Source: Myxococcales bacterium (GTDB taxonomy: Bacteria; Myxococcota_A; Polyangia; Polyangiales; Polyangiaceae). Taken from it: DNA of 64,000 bases. The position numbers and the translations under genes were made by a program. Shown here piece by piece: positions 19,013 through 27,110 of the stretch. The stretch covers positions 105,574-169,573 of the forward strand of contig JANXLV010000019.1 of the NCBI GenBank assembly GCA_025355005.1. Reading direction: 5' to 3'. The notes beneath the pieces are model-generated. The model had not been told where the DNA came from and ran no database searches. It saw nothing but the letters and a program-made list of their open reading frames with translations. Numbering within the stretch: position 1 is the stretch's first letter; each line of letters begins with the position of its first letter.

Positions 19013-19033
19013 CTCTCCACGAAAGCTGGAGAG
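19013..19033 (+). terminator. Likely transcription terminator after motB
   Basis: A perfect 7-bp stem (CTCTCCA / TGGAGAG) encloses a 7-base loop, starting 8 bp after the motB stop. Only a short T run follows, so it is a modest intrinsic terminator. It would close the activator-flbD-motAB unit. Confidence 0.5.
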
Positions 19034-19067
19034 CCTTTCGGCACGATCGTCGCAGCTACGACTGCTG

Positions 19068-19598
19068 ATGAAACGCTCAGTCGCCCTCGCCGCCGCGCTC
19101 GTTAGCCTTGCCACAAGCACTGCCGCCTCTGCCCAGGTCATGGGTGCCGACATCGGCGCCGCAAGCGGGATGGAGGCTGGCGACGACGGCACGGGCACGA
19201 CGGCGTTTCGGCGCGCACGCACTCGCCTCCGCGCGTCGGTGCTCTGGCAGACCGAGGAGGGCAACAGCGGCATGAGCGCGATCGCCTTCGTCGAGATCGA
19301 GCCGCACACGTCGTTCGGCAACGAGATCCGATACACCTACGCGTTCTCGCGACGGATGGAGGCGTTCGGCGGCGCTACCGGCACGTGGGTGCCGCACATC
19401 CTCATCGGCGGCGTGGCCGGCGCGACGTTCCTCTTCGGAAAGAGCGAGATGCGGCTCTTCGTCGAGCCGTCGATCTCCGCGCTCCCCTTCGGCACCGATC
19501 TCCCGACCAGCGGCGTGCTCATGTGGGGCCTCCTGTCGGTCGGCGTGCGCGGCGACATCTCCAGCCTCGTTGCAGAGAAGAACGGAGAAGAGAAGTGA
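19068..19598 (+). CDS. Secreted protein of unknown function
   Basis: I do not recognise a family. The 176-residue product has a standard signal peptide (about 1-22, cut after ASA), then alternating beta-like stretches (FVEIEPHTSFGNEIRYTYAF, MRLFVEPSISALPFG, MWGLLSVGVRGDIS), which would fit a small outer-membrane barrel or a beta-rich periplasmic protein. It lies between motB and flgG inside the flagellar cluster and its stop overlaps the next gene (GTGA), so the two are coupled. A terminator-like hairpin separates it from motB, so it may not be a motility gene. Confidence 0.7.
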   Translation: MKRSVALAAALVSLATSTAASAQVMGADIGAASGMEAGDDGTGTTAFRRARTRLRASVLWQTEEGNSGMSAIAFVEIEPHTSFGNEIRYTYAFSRRMEAFGGATGTWVPHILIGGVAGATFLFGKSEMRLFVEPSISALPFGTDLPTSGVLMWGLLSVGVRGDISSLVAEKNGEEK

Positions 19599-19945
19599 GA
19601 TACGCGCGAGCGGCTCTCGTCGCCGTTGCGGTCGGCCTGTCGCTCCTACCGCTGCTCTCCGTGGGGTGCGGGACTGGCACCAGCTGCCTGCGCCTCTCGG
19701 ACTGCGCGAACGGCATGACGTGCCAGGCGGGCACGTGCACGAGCACGGCTGCGGCGGATGCGGACACGACGGAGGGCTCCGTCGGCAACGCCGCGGACGC
19801 CAATACGCAGGCGCTGGACAGCACGCCCGTTGACGCCACGACGACGAAGGACACTGGCGAAGCCGACGCGGAGACCACGAAGGACAACGACGCGGACACG
19901 GGAAATGAAGCCGATTCCGCTGCGTCGGAGGCGGATGCCGGATGA
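19595..19945 (+). CDS. Small Cys-rich lipoprotein of unknown function
   Basis: A 116-residue product from a GTG start that overlaps the upstream stop. The signal sequence ends in the lipobox-like LLSVGC, so it is probably lipidated. Right after the anchor comes a short cluster of six cysteines spaced like the Dickkopf-type mini-domains seen in many Polyangia lipoproteins (CLRLSDCANGMTCQAGTC). The rest is low-complexity Asp/Thr/Ala. No enzyme motif is visible. Coupled to the secreted protein before it; the flgG promoter begins 10 bp after its stop. Confidence 0.7.
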   Translation: MRYARAALVAVAVGLSLLPLLSVGCGTGTSCLRLSDCANGMTCQAGTCTSTAAADADTTEGSVGNAADANTQALDSTPVDATTTKDTGEADAETTKDNDADTGNEADSAASEADAG

Positions 19946-19954
19946 AGGGTGCCA

Positions 19955-19971
19955 CTGGCACCGCGCATGCA
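19955..19971 (+). promoter_or_regulatory. Sigma-54-type promoter of the flgG operon
   Basis: Reads CTGGCACCGCGCATGCA, a near-consensus sigma-54 site with a full CTGGCAC -24 block and TGCA at -12, GG and GC 12 nt apart. The -12 C lies 56 nt before the flgG ATG, leaving a normal leader. It should drive flgG-flgA-flgH-flgI-flgJ. Confidence 0.75.
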
Positions 19972-20025
19972 CGACATGAGCTCTGTCCCCCACACGGGAC
20001 AAGAATCGCGTGAAAGAGGTCAGAG

Positions 20026-20811
20026 ATGTTTCGTTCACTTCACACGGCAGCGACGGGAATGGCAGCGCAAGAGGCCGAGCTCGACTCCATCTCCAACAAC
20101 CTCGCGAACGCCAACACCGTCGGCTTCAAGAAGACTCGGGCGGACTTCCAGGACCTCGTCTACCAGACCGTTCGCGCCGCAGGCACGCAGACCAGCGCAA
20201 CGACCGTCGCGCCCTCGGGCACGCAGCTGGGTAGCGGCGTTCGCCTGGTGTCCACATCGCGCAACTTCGGACAGGGCGCGATGCAGAACACGAACAACCC
20301 ACTCGACCTCGCCATCGAAGGCAACGGCTTCTTCGTGGTGGGGCAGCCGGATGGTCAGCCCGCGTACACGCGCGCCGGCAACCTGAAGACGGACGCGCAG
20401 GGCAGGCTATGCACGAGCGAGGGCATGCCGCTCGAGCCGCCGATCACGATCCCGCAGGGCGCCCAGAGCGTCACCATTGGCGCCGACGGAATCGTGAGCG
20501 TGGTCCAGCCAGGCCAGACCGCCGCGAACCAGGTCGGCACGCTGCAGATCGCAAACTTCGTGAACCCGGGCGGCCTCAATGCAGTCGGCCACAACCTCTA
20601 CACGGCCAGCACCGCGAGCGGCGAGGCCCAGGTGGGCGCGCCCGGCTCCAACGGCAGCGGCACGCTCCTGCAGGGAAGCCTGGAGCACGCGAACGTGGAG
20701 GTCGTCGAGGAGATGATCGGCCTCATCAGCGCGCAGCGCGCGTACGAGATCAACACCAAGGTCGTGACGGCCGCAGACGAGATGCTGCGCGCAGCGAGCG
20801 CGCTCAAATGA
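20026..20811 (+). CDS. flgG: Flagellar distal rod protein FlgG
   Basis: FlgG builds the distal rod. The 261-residue protein opens with the rod signature (MFRSLHTAATGMAAQEAELD, then NTVGFKKTRADF) and closes with NVEVVEEMIGLISAQRAYEI. The central AIEGNGFFVV block is the FlgG/FlgF pattern; length 261 and the absence of an internal deletion favour FlgG. In many genomes flgF lies just before it, but here two secreted-protein genes occupy that place. Its stop overlaps the flgA ATG (ATGA). Confidence 0.95.
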   Translation: MFRSLHTAATGMAAQEAELDSISNNLANANTVGFKKTRADFQDLVYQTVRAAGTQTSATTVAPSGTQLGSGVRLVSTSRNFGQGAMQNTNNPLDLAIEGNGFFVVGQPDGQPAYTRAGNLKTDAQGRLCTSEGMPLEPPITIPQGAQSVTIGADGIVSVVQPGQTAANQVGTLQIANFVNPGGLNAVGHNLYTASTASGEAQVGAPGSNGSGTLLQGSLEHANVEVVEEMIGLISAQRAYEINTKVVTAADEMLRAASALK

Positions 20812-21557
20812 AGCACGTCGCGCTCCCCCTCGTTGTACTCCTCGTCGCGGCCCTCTCGGGGACGGCGGCAGCGGAGGCGCCGGCATCGCTGCTGGTCATT
20901 CGTGCACGACTCACCGTCGGGGACGTGGTGAAGGATGCCCCGACGGGCGCACGCGACGTGGAGCTCGGACCCGCGCCATCGCCTGGCGCAAGCCGCGTGG
21001 TCAGTCGCGATGAGATCGTTCGGTCGCTACGTCGCGCTGGAAAAACAGCCGAATTCGCGATGCCAACCACCACGCGCGTGACACGTGCGTCGGAGCATCT
21101 GGCGAGCCGCGCTCTCGCGGAGCTCTCGCGGGCGACCATCACGGCGCAGCTTCCGGCGGGCGTCACGCTGACGCGCGTCGAGGCGACCAGTGACTTCACC
21201 GCGCCGTCCGGCACGCGCGTTGGCCAGGCCACGATTCCCAAGCTTCCGAAGACCAAGGGCCCGTTCCACACCACCGCAAACGTGGAGCTACTGCAGGACG
21301 ACGTCCGCGTGGCGATCATCCCGATCGCGGTGGTCGTGGAGATCAGCGAGGCCGCCGCGGCGCCCGACCTGCGGAAGGGCGCACATGTGACTGTGGTCGT
21401 GGAGCGAGCGACCCTCAGCGTCTCCACGGAGGCCACGCTCTTGAAGGACGCCGACGTGGGTGATGCGACGATGGTGATGCTCACGGCGACGAGCCGAACC
21501 GTGAAGGTGAAGCTCACGTCGAAGAGCCATGCCGAGCTCCTGGAGGGAGTGCGATGA
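20808..21557 (+). CDS. flgA: P-ring assembly chaperone FlgA
   Basis: FlgA is a periplasmic chaperone for the P ring. The 249-residue product has a signal peptide (about 1-22, cut after AAA), a beta-rich body and a C-terminal SAF-like part with RKGAHVTVVVERATLSVSTE. Sequence similarity to the family is modest, but position between flgG and flgH, coupling by ATGA to flgG and GTGCGATGA-type overlap into flgH, and the expected topology support it. The longer open frame upstream lies inside flgG and is not used. Confidence 0.87.
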   Translation: MKHVALPLVVLLVAALSGTAAAEAPASLLVIRARLTVGDVVKDAPTGARDVELGPAPSPGASRVVSRDEIVRSLRRAGKTAEFAMPTTTRVTRASEHLASRALAELSRATITAQLPAGVTLTRVEATSDFTAPSGTRVGQATIPKLPKTKGPFHTTANVELLQDDVRVAIIPIAVVVEISEAAAAPDLRKGAHVTVVVERATLSVSTEATLLKDADVGDATMVMLTATSRTVKVKLTSKSHAELLEGVR

Positions 21558-22258
21558 CCAGCACGCAACGGCTCGTTCTCGCTGCGGTGCTGCTGGGGAC
21601 GGGCGCCGGCTGTGGTCCCGCGCACATCAAGACGTTCGCGCCGCGCCATCGCAAGTACGACCCCGGCGCATACGCGCAGGCCGCGCCCGACGCGAGCCCA
21701 GGCGCGGGCTCACTCTACTCCGACGCACGCCCAGGCCTGCTGCAGGACACGCGCGCGCTCCACGTGGGCGACATCGTCGTCATCAGCATCGACGAACAGG
21801 CGGACGCAAAGGGCGACGCGACCACCAAGCTTGGCAAGAGCACCGACAGGAACGCGGGCGCCGACGCGGTGCTCGGGCTCTTGCCGGCGCTGAAGCGCCT
21901 GAACCCGGAGATGGATACGGCAAAGCTCCTGCAGCTGGCCGCTGCCTCCAACTTCGCCGGCAACGGCGCCACCACGCGCACGGGCACGCTCCAGGGTTCC
22001 ATCGCGGTGCGCGTGGCGAAGCAGCTGCCGAACGGCGACTTCTACATCGAAGGCACCAAGGTCGTGATGATCAACAACGAGGAATACCACCTCTACATCT
22101 CCGGCCTGGTCCGCTGGACCGACGTGAAGACGGACAACACAGTTGCCTCGTCACGCATCGCAGACGCGCAGATCGAGTTCACCGGTCGCGGCGACATGGC
22201 TGACCAGCAAGAGCGCGGCTTCCTCGGCAAGGCCCTCGACACAATCAACCCGTTTTGA
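21554..22258 (+). CDS. flgH: Flagellar L-ring lipoprotein FlgH
   Basis: FlgH forms the L ring in the outer membrane. The 234-residue product has a signal sequence ending near GAGC, the presumed lipidated Cys at residue 20, and the family motifs GSLYSDARPGLL, HVGDIVVISIDEQADAKGDA, RVAKQLPNGDFYIEGTKVV and a C-terminal GRGDMADQQERGFLGKALD. The end KALDTINPF is a typical FlgH tail. It overlaps flgA by 4 nt and is followed directly by flgI. Confidence 0.95.
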   Translation: MTSTQRLVLAAVLLGTGAGCGPAHIKTFAPRHRKYDPGAYAQAAPDASPGAGSLYSDARPGLLQDTRALHVGDIVVISIDEQADAKGDATTKLGKSTDRNAGADAVLGLLPALKRLNPEMDTAKLLQLAAASNFAGNGATTRTGTLQGSIAVRVAKQLPNGDFYIEGTKVVMINNEEYHLYISGLVRWTDVKTDNTVASSRIADAQIEFTGRGDMADQQERGFLGKALDTINPF

Positions 22259-22263
22259 GGTCC

Positions 22264-23388
22264 ATGCGTCATCCATATTTTCGGCTCTCGTTCGTGCTCA
22301 TCGTCGCTGCGCTGGTGCTGCTCGTCAGCAAGCCTGCACGCGCGGACCACGTGAAGGATCTCTGTGACGTCGTCGGCGTTCGCGACAACCAGCTCGTGGG
22401 CTATGGCGTGGTCACGGGCCTCACCGGCACGGGCGACGATGCCTCTGCTCCGTTCGCGACGCAATCGCTCCTGGCCCTCATGCGCAAGCTCGGCGTGCAG
22501 GCGGACGGCACGTCCATTCGGCTGCGCAACGTGGCAGCGGTGCTCGTGACCGCGACCATTCCGCCGTTCGCGCGGCCAGGCACGCGTCTGGACGTGACCA
22601 TCTCCTCGATCGGCAACGCGCGCTCGCTGCAGGGCGGCGTGCTGGTTCAGACGCCGCTCTACGGTGCGGACGGGCGCGTGTACGCGGTCTCGCAGGGCTC
22701 GCTCATCGTCGGCGGGCTCGAGGCACACGGGCAGTCGGCTTCGGTGCAGAAGAACAGCCCAAACGCGGCGCGCATCCCGGACGGGGCCCTCGTGGAGCGA
22801 CTGATCGCCACCTCGTTCACGGAGAAGGGCAAGATCGTCTACTCGCTGAGGCAGCCTGATTTCCTGCTCGCGCAGCGCATCCAGGAGGCCATCGACAATG
22901 AGATGGGCGCGAAGGTCGCGACGGCGGTCGATGGCGGCGCCGTGTCCGTGACGCTCGAGAGCGAGGCCGCGGCAGTCGCGACCATCGCGCGCCTCGGCGA
23001 GATCAACGTGAACGCGCCCATGGTCGCGCGCGTCGTGATCAACGAGCGCACTGGCACCATCGTCGCTGGTGGTGACGTGCAGCTCGCGCCTGTCGCCATC
23101 GCCACGGGCGGGCTCACCGTGCTCATTCGCGAGACGCCCGACGTGTCGCAGCCCATCGCCCCCGCCGGCCGCGGCGACACGAAGGTGATCCCGCACACCG
23201 AAGTCGTGCCCGACGAGAACGGCGCAGGTCGCAACGGCAACACCATGGCCTACGTGAAGGGCGCAGCAAGGCTCGCCGACGTGGCCTCCGCGCTGAGCTC
23301 ACTGGGCATCCCACCGCGCGAGCTCGTGAGCGTCCTCTCCGCGCTGAAGAGCGCTGGCGCGCTCCGTGCAACACTGGTGGTCCAGTGA
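22264..23388 (+). CDS. flgI: Flagellar P-ring protein FlgI
   Basis: FlgI forms the P ring in the periplasm. From the ATG at 22264 the product is 374 residues with a signal peptide (cut after ARA near residue 28). Family motifs are strong: VVGVRDNQLVGYGVVTGLTG, then TGDD, RNVAAVLVTATIPPFARPGT, RVVINERTGTIVAGGDV and the end block SLGIPPRELVSVLSALKSAG. A TTG at 22255 would add three residues. The start is 5 bp after the flgH stop. Confidence 0.96.
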   Translation: MRHPYFRLSFVLIVAALVLLVSKPARADHVKDLCDVVGVRDNQLVGYGVVTGLTGTGDDASAPFATQSLLALMRKLGVQADGTSIRLRNVAAVLVTATIPPFARPGTRLDVTISSIGNARSLQGGVLVQTPLYGADGRVYAVSQGSLIVGGLEAHGQSASVQKNSPNAARIPDGALVERLIATSFTEKGKIVYSLRQPDFLLAQRIQEAIDNEMGAKVATAVDGGAVSVTLESEAAAVATIARLGEINVNAPMVARVVINERTGTIVAGGDVQLAPVAIATGGLTVLIRETPDVSQPIAPAGRGDTKVIPHTEVVPDENGAGRNGNTMAYVKGAARLADVASALSSLGIPPRELVSVLSALKSAGALRATLVVQ

Positions 23389-23400
23389 AGGAGCGTAGCT

Positions 23401-23670
23401 GTGAAGATCGATGACACCCGCCACATCCAGCCGCTCATTGCCAAGCAAACCCCTCCGTCGGAGGAGCATCGGGTCGCGAAGGAGTTTGAGGGCATCTTCC
23501 TCAGGAAGATGCTCGCGTCGCTCGAAAAAACCACGTCGATGACCGGGAAGGCACCGGGCTCGCAGATGTACGGACAGATGGTGACGGATGCGCTGGCCGA
23601 CGCGATGGGCCGGGGCGGCGGCATCGGCCTCGCGGATTCCCTGGAGAGGATCCTCGGCGAGAAGAAATGA
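23401..23670 (+). CDS. flgJ: FlgJ-type rod-binding protein (no muramidase domain)
   Basis: The 89-residue product corresponds only to the N-terminal rod-capping domain of FlgJ: VAKEFEGIFLRKMLASLEKT, then MYGQMVTDALADAM and GGGIGLADSLERIL. The C-terminal peptidoglycan hydrolase domain of enteric FlgJ is absent, which is common outside the gammaproteobacteria; another lytic enzyme must open the wall. Start is a GTG with GGAG seven bases upstream. Last gene of the flgG operon, 12 bp after flgI. Confidence 0.88.
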   Translation: MKIDDTRHIQPLIAKQTPPSEEHRVAKEFEGIFLRKMLASLEKTTSMTGKAPGSQMYGQMVTDALADAMGRGGGIGLADSLERILGEKK

Positions 23671-23799
23671 AGGGTGACTGCGTTTTTTTTCCCGTCCCCC
23701 CTAAAGTCGCGCCTCGCGCGCCCGTCCATGTCTGGTGATGGCAGCGTCGCCCCCGAAGGGCCCGCCGCCCACTTCACTCGCTAACGAATCGAGGAGCTC

Positions 23800-24129
23800 A
23801 TGAAGGTCGATCCCCGCGCAATCTCCGCCTACCAGAACACGGTCAACCTCTCTGAACGCGCAGGCCGCGTGAAGGGCAACGGCGGCGTGGAAGGCGGACG
23901 GTCGAAGGGACAGACCTCGCAGGTGCGCGGCGCCGAGGACGCACGCGTCACGATCTCGCCGGAGGCCCGTCAATTGGCCGCCGGTGCCGCTGTACAGGCG
24001 GCCAGCACCACGGATGCCGCCGGCGTGGACGCCGCGAAGGTCGCCGCGCTGAAGGACAAGATCGCGAGCGGCTCGCTCGAGCTCGACTCCCGCGCGATCG
24101 CGCAGCGGCTCGTGGACCGGACGGGTTGA
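23800..24129 (+). CDS. flgM: Anti-sigma-28 factor FlgM
   Basis: FlgM binds and blocks the flagellar sigma factor FliA until it is exported through the finished hook. The 109-residue product has an unstructured, Gly/Lys-rich N-terminus, the motif DARVTISPEARQLAAGA near residue 50, and the amphipathic C-terminal helices with VAALKDKIASGSLELDSRAI and IAQRLVDR that contact the sigma factor. A GAGGAG ribosome-binding site precedes the ATG. It implies a FliA exists elsewhere in the genome. First gene of flgM-flgN-flgK-flgL. Confidence 0.92.
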   Translation: MKVDPRAISAYQNTVNLSERAGRVKGNGGVEGGRSKGQTSQVRGAEDARVTISPEARQLAAGAAVQAASTTDAAGVDAAKVAALKDKIASGSLELDSRAIAQRLVDRTG

Positions 24130-24132
24130 GCC

Positions 24133-24462
24133 ATGGCCGACTCCCTCAAGGCTGCGCTCTCGGACCTGACTGACATCCTGATGCGTGAGCGCAAGGCGCT
24201 CGAGTCCATGGATGTGAAGAGGGTCGAGGAGCTCTCCCAGAGCAAGCTCCGCTGCCTCTCCGCGCTGGAGACGGCGACGCTCGAGGAAAAGAAGCAGATC
24301 GACAAGCGTGACGTGCACGAGGTCCTGACCTTGGCGCGCGACAACCAGCGGCTGCTCGTACACGCGCGCGCATGCATCCGAGGCGCGCTGGCCGCGCTCG
24401 CAGGCACCGCGTCTGGTGACAACCGCACCCCGGCGCCCGTCCGCATCAACGTGCGAGGCTGA
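24133..24462 (+). CDS. flgN: FlgN-type export chaperone
   Basis: FlgN is the cytoplasmic chaperone of the hook-filament junction proteins FlgK and FlgL. The 109-residue product is mostly helical and charged (ILMRERKALESMDVKRVEEL, then KLRCLSALETATLEEKKQID), like FlgN. The sequence is only weakly conserved in general, so the call leans on the place between flgM and flgK, 3 bp from each, and on size. Confidence 0.84.
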   Translation: MADSLKAALSDLTDILMRERKALESMDVKRVEELSQSKLRCLSALETATLEEKKQIDKRDVHEVLTLARDNQRLLVHARACIRGALAALAGTASGDNRTPAPVRINVRG

Positions 24463-24465
24463 TCG

Positions 24466-25833
24466 ATGGGCCTTGGCAGTCTCCTCGGACTTGCGCAGAG
24501 CGGCCTCGCCGCGAATGCCTACGCGCTCGACATCACGGGCAGCAACGTCTCCAACGTCAACACGCCCGGCTACAGCCGCAAGACGCCTGACCTCGCGAGC
24601 ATGCTCGGTGGCGGCGTCACTGCGGGCAATGCCTCGCGCGTGTTCGACCAGTTCTCCGCGGCGCGCATGATCGTCACGGGCGGCAGCTCCTCGGCCGCGG
24701 GCGCGCGTGACAACGCGCTGGGCTCCGTGTCGCAGCTCTTCAACGAGACACAGAGCTCCGGGATCGCAGACGCGATGTCCCGGTTCTTCTCGTCCATGAG
24801 CGCGCTCGCCGCATCCCCCGACGACACGACCACGCGCGGCGCCATGCTCTCAGCGGCTGATTCGTTCGCGACCGAGGTGCGCGGCGTGGCCACGGACCTT
24901 GCCTCGCAGCGCGACAGTCTGCTCTCCCAAGCGAAGAGCACGGCCGACGAGATCAACGGCCTCACCGCGCAGATCGCGGCGCTCAACGGCGACATCACGA
25001 AGGCAAAGGCTTCCGGTGGCGATGCAAGCAGCCTGGAGGACAAGCGACAGTCGCTCGTGGGAGACCTCTCGCAGCGCGTGGACGTGAAGGTGGTGACGGA
25101 CGCGACGGGCCAGGTGACCATCCTGGGCGGCGGCACCGCGCTGGTGTCTGGCGGCAACGCGACCAGGCTCAACGTCGGCATGGACGCATCGGGCAACACG
25201 CAGGTGACCGCATCGGCGAATGGCGGCCCGGGCGCAGACGTGACCGGAAGCATCGCCGGCGGGAAGCTCGCTGGCCTCATCACCGCGCGTGACAGGGACA
25301 TACCGGCGATTCAATCGAAGCTCGACACCTTCGTGTCCGAGATCGGAACCGCCATGAACACGCAGCATGCGGCTGGCTACGGCGCGGACGGGGTCACGGG
25401 CAGAGCGCTCTTCTCCTTCGGCGGACCGCCGGGCACCGCGCAGTCGTTCGCGCTGGATTCGCAGATGGTGGGCCACCCCGAGCGCGTGGCAGCTGCCGCT
25501 GACCCCGCCGCCGCGTCGGGTGACAACGGCAATGCGGCGCTGCTCGCTGGTCTGGGCACGCAGCAGATCGCTGGTTTTGGCACCAGGACTCCATCCGATG
25601 CGTTCAGCGACATCGTCGGCTTCGTCGGCACGACCAAGCAGTCCGCCGACCGCGAGGTGGGTGTGCAGCAGAGCCTCTACACGCAGGCAAAGACCATGAA
25701 TGACTCCGCCAGCGGCGTCTCGCTCGACGAGGAGATGGCGAACCTCTCCATGTACCAGCGCGCGTACCAGGCGAACGCAAAGGTGCTCCAGGCGGCCGAC
25801 CAGCTCCTCGCTGGTCTCATGCAGGCGCTCTGA
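24466..25833 (+). CDS. flgK: Hook-filament junction protein FlgK
   Basis: FlgK (HAP1) joins hook and filament. The 455-residue product starts with LAQSGLAANAYALDITGSNV, then NTPGYSRKTP, the FlgK signature, and ends with SGVSLDEEMANLSMYQRAYQ and ANAKVLQAADQLLAGLM. Coiled stretches around residues 130-200 fit the family. GAGG seven bases before the ATG is an acceptable ribosome-binding site. Confidence 0.95.
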   Translation: MGLGSLLGLAQSGLAANAYALDITGSNVSNVNTPGYSRKTPDLASMLGGGVTAGNASRVFDQFSAARMIVTGGSSSAAGARDNALGSVSQLFNETQSSGIADAMSRFFSSMSALAASPDDTTTRGAMLSAADSFATEVRGVATDLASQRDSLLSQAKSTADEINGLTAQIAALNGDITKAKASGGDASSLEDKRQSLVGDLSQRVDVKVVTDATGQVTILGGGTALVSGGNATRLNVGMDASGNTQVTASANGGPGADVTGSIAGGKLAGLITARDRDIPAIQSKLDTFVSEIGTAMNTQHAAGYGADGVTGRALFSFGGPPGTAQSFALDSQMVGHPERVAAAADPAAASGDNGNAALLAGLGTQQIAGFGTRTPSDAFSDIVGFVGTTKQSADREVGVQQSLYTQAKTMNDSASGVSLDEEMANLSMYQRAYQANAKVLQAADQLLAGLMQAL

Positions 25834-25844
25834 GCCGTTTCACG

Positions 25845-25861
25845 TTGGCTTGATTCTTGGA
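25845..25861 (+). promoter_or_regulatory. Weak sigma-54-like element directly before flgL
   Basis: Reads TTGGCTTGATTCTTGGA. The -24 half (TTGGC) is good, but the -12 position is GG instead of GC, a substitution usually damaging. Kept because spacing between halves is right, because it is nearly the same sequence as the element before fliG, and because the -12 position is again 14 nt before the ATG. Confidence 0.3.
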
Positions 25862-25873
25862 CGGACGTCTTCC

Positions 25874-26755
25874 ATGCGTATCACGAACTCCATGCAGTAC
25901 GACGCTTTGAGCAGCTCCACACAGCGGCTCGAGAGCCGCCTGCTCGATGCGTCCAGGACGGCGTCCACCGGTCTCAAGATCGCGGCACCCGAGGATGATC
26001 CGGCAGGTGCGGCGGCGCTCGTCCGCCTGGGCACCATGGAGGATCAGACCCAGAGCTTTCAGTCGTCCATCCAGCGAGTGCAAGGCGATGCGGAGCTCGC
26101 CGAAGGCACCCTCGCGAGCGCCACGGACCTCTTCACGGAGGCGAAGTCCGTTGCGCTGCAGGGCTCGTCCGGGGCGCTCTCCGCGAGCGATCGGGCGATC
26201 CTGTCTTTGCAAGTGGACGGCATGATCGGCAATCTCTTGAGCCTGGCCAACACGAAGGGTGAGCACGGCTTCATCTTTTCTGGAACGCTCACCCAGACCG
26301 CGGCGTTCGATGCCACCGGCATCTTCCAGGGCAACGACAGCACCCGCAACGTGGACATCGCGCAGGGCGTGTCCGTCGTCGCCAACACCAGCGGCGCGAA
26401 GGCGTTCACGGCGGCGGGCGGCACCGACGCGTTCCAGGCGCTCCGGGACCTGAAGACGGCGCTGGACGCGAACGACCCGACCGCGATCGCTGCCAGCGTC
26501 AAAGGATTGGACGATGCACACGGTCAAATCACTGCCGCTCGCGCCGATACCGGCCTCTTGATGAGCCGCCTCACCACCACACAGTCCACGCATTCGCAGA
26601 GCCTGACCATGCTCGCGAGCGCGAAGCACGACATCGCCGACGCGGACCTTCCGACCGCGTATTCCCAGCTTTCGCAGGCACAAACGACGTACACGCAAGC
26701 GATCGCGGTGGGCAAGCAGGTGCTCTCGACGCTGTCGGCGTGGTTCACGGCGTGA
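25874..26755 (+). CDS. flgL: Hook-filament junction protein FlgL
   Basis: FlgL (HAP3) is the second junction protein and is flagellin-like. From the ATG at 25874 the product is 293 residues: MRITNSMQYDALSSSTQRLE at the start, then LKIAAPEDDPAGAAALVRLG, and a C-terminal flagellin-like helix (LPTAYSQLSQAQTTYTQAIA). The longer open frame upstream lies inside flgK. It is 40 bp downstream of flgK and lacks a clear Shine-Dalgarno sequence. Confidence 0.94.
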   Translation: MRITNSMQYDALSSSTQRLESRLLDASRTASTGLKIAAPEDDPAGAAALVRLGTMEDQTQSFQSSIQRVQGDAELAEGTLASATDLFTEAKSVALQGSSGALSASDRAILSLQVDGMIGNLLSLANTKGEHGFIFSGTLTQTAAFDATGIFQGNDSTRNVDIAQGVSVVANTSGAKAFTAAGGTDAFQALRDLKTALDANDPTAIAASVKGLDDAHGQITAARADTGLLMSRLTTTQSTHSQSLTMLASAKHDIADADLPTAYSQLSQAQTTYTQAIAVGKQVLSTLSAWFTA

Positions 26756-26799
26756 AATGCCTCTCAAGGTTTTCCCGAGAGTGCCGTTCTGATCTGCCC

Positions 26800-26816
26800 C
26801 TGGCACCCTCCGTGCA
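26800..26816 (+). promoter_or_regulatory. Sigma-54-type promoter of csrA
   Basis: Reads CTGGCACCCTCCGTGCA, a near-consensus sigma-54 site with full CTGGCAC and TGCA blocks and correct 12-nt GG-to-GC spacing. The -12 C is exactly 14 nt before the csrA ATG, so transcription should begin about 2 nt before the start codon. No Shine-Dalgarno sequence lies between. It probably drives csrA-maf-fliC. Confidence 0.72.
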
Positions 26817-26828
26817 CCTCCCTCGAAC

Positions 26829-27110
26829 ATGCTGATGTTCACGCGGCGGCTGGGAGACAAGATCGTGATCGGCGGATGCGTGGAGGTACGCGTCGCCGAG
26901 ATCCACAAGAGCACGGTGCGGCTTGCGATCGACGCGCCCCACTCGCACAGCGTGGTGCGCGGTGAGGTCTACGAGGCCGTCGCGAAGGCGAACCTCGCGG
27001 CCGCCGACGCTGAGCTGGACGAGCACGCGTTGCTTGGCGGTGGCAAGCCCGGCTCCGAGCCCACACGCGACCAGGCAACCACCGACAGCGCGAACGGTGA
27101 CGAGCGATGA
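26829..27110 (+). CDS. csrA: Post-transcriptional regulator CsrA, with C-terminal extension
   Basis: CsrA binds GGA motifs in mRNA leaders; near flagellin genes it often represses flagellin translation. The N-terminus is canonical (MLMFTRRLGDKIVIGGCVEV, then RLAID and RGEVYEAVAKANLAA). The core ends near residue 60; a polar tail of about 30 residues (Gly/Asp/Thr-rich) follows, which is not usual. The canonical N-terminus fixes the ATG at 26829, which matters because a sigma-54 promoter ends only 14 nt upstream. The stop overlaps the maf start by 4 nt. The usual antagonist gene fliW is not in the window. Confidence 0.93.
   Translation: MLMFTRRLGDKIVIGGCVEVRVAEIHKSTVRLAIDAPHSHSVVRGEVYEAVAKANLAAADAELDEHALLGGGKPGSEPTRDQATTDSANGDER

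Noticed and set aside
23683..23691. T8 run after flgJ as an intrinsic terminator
   Set aside because: No stable stem lies directly before it; the nearest palindrome is about 30 nt upstream with no loop.
23702..23728. Possible sigma-28 promoter before flgM: TAAAG then CCCGTCCA after 15 bases
   Set aside because: The -35 part fits but only about half of the -10 block matches GCCGATAA. FlgM genes often have such promoters, but the sequence does not carry the claim.
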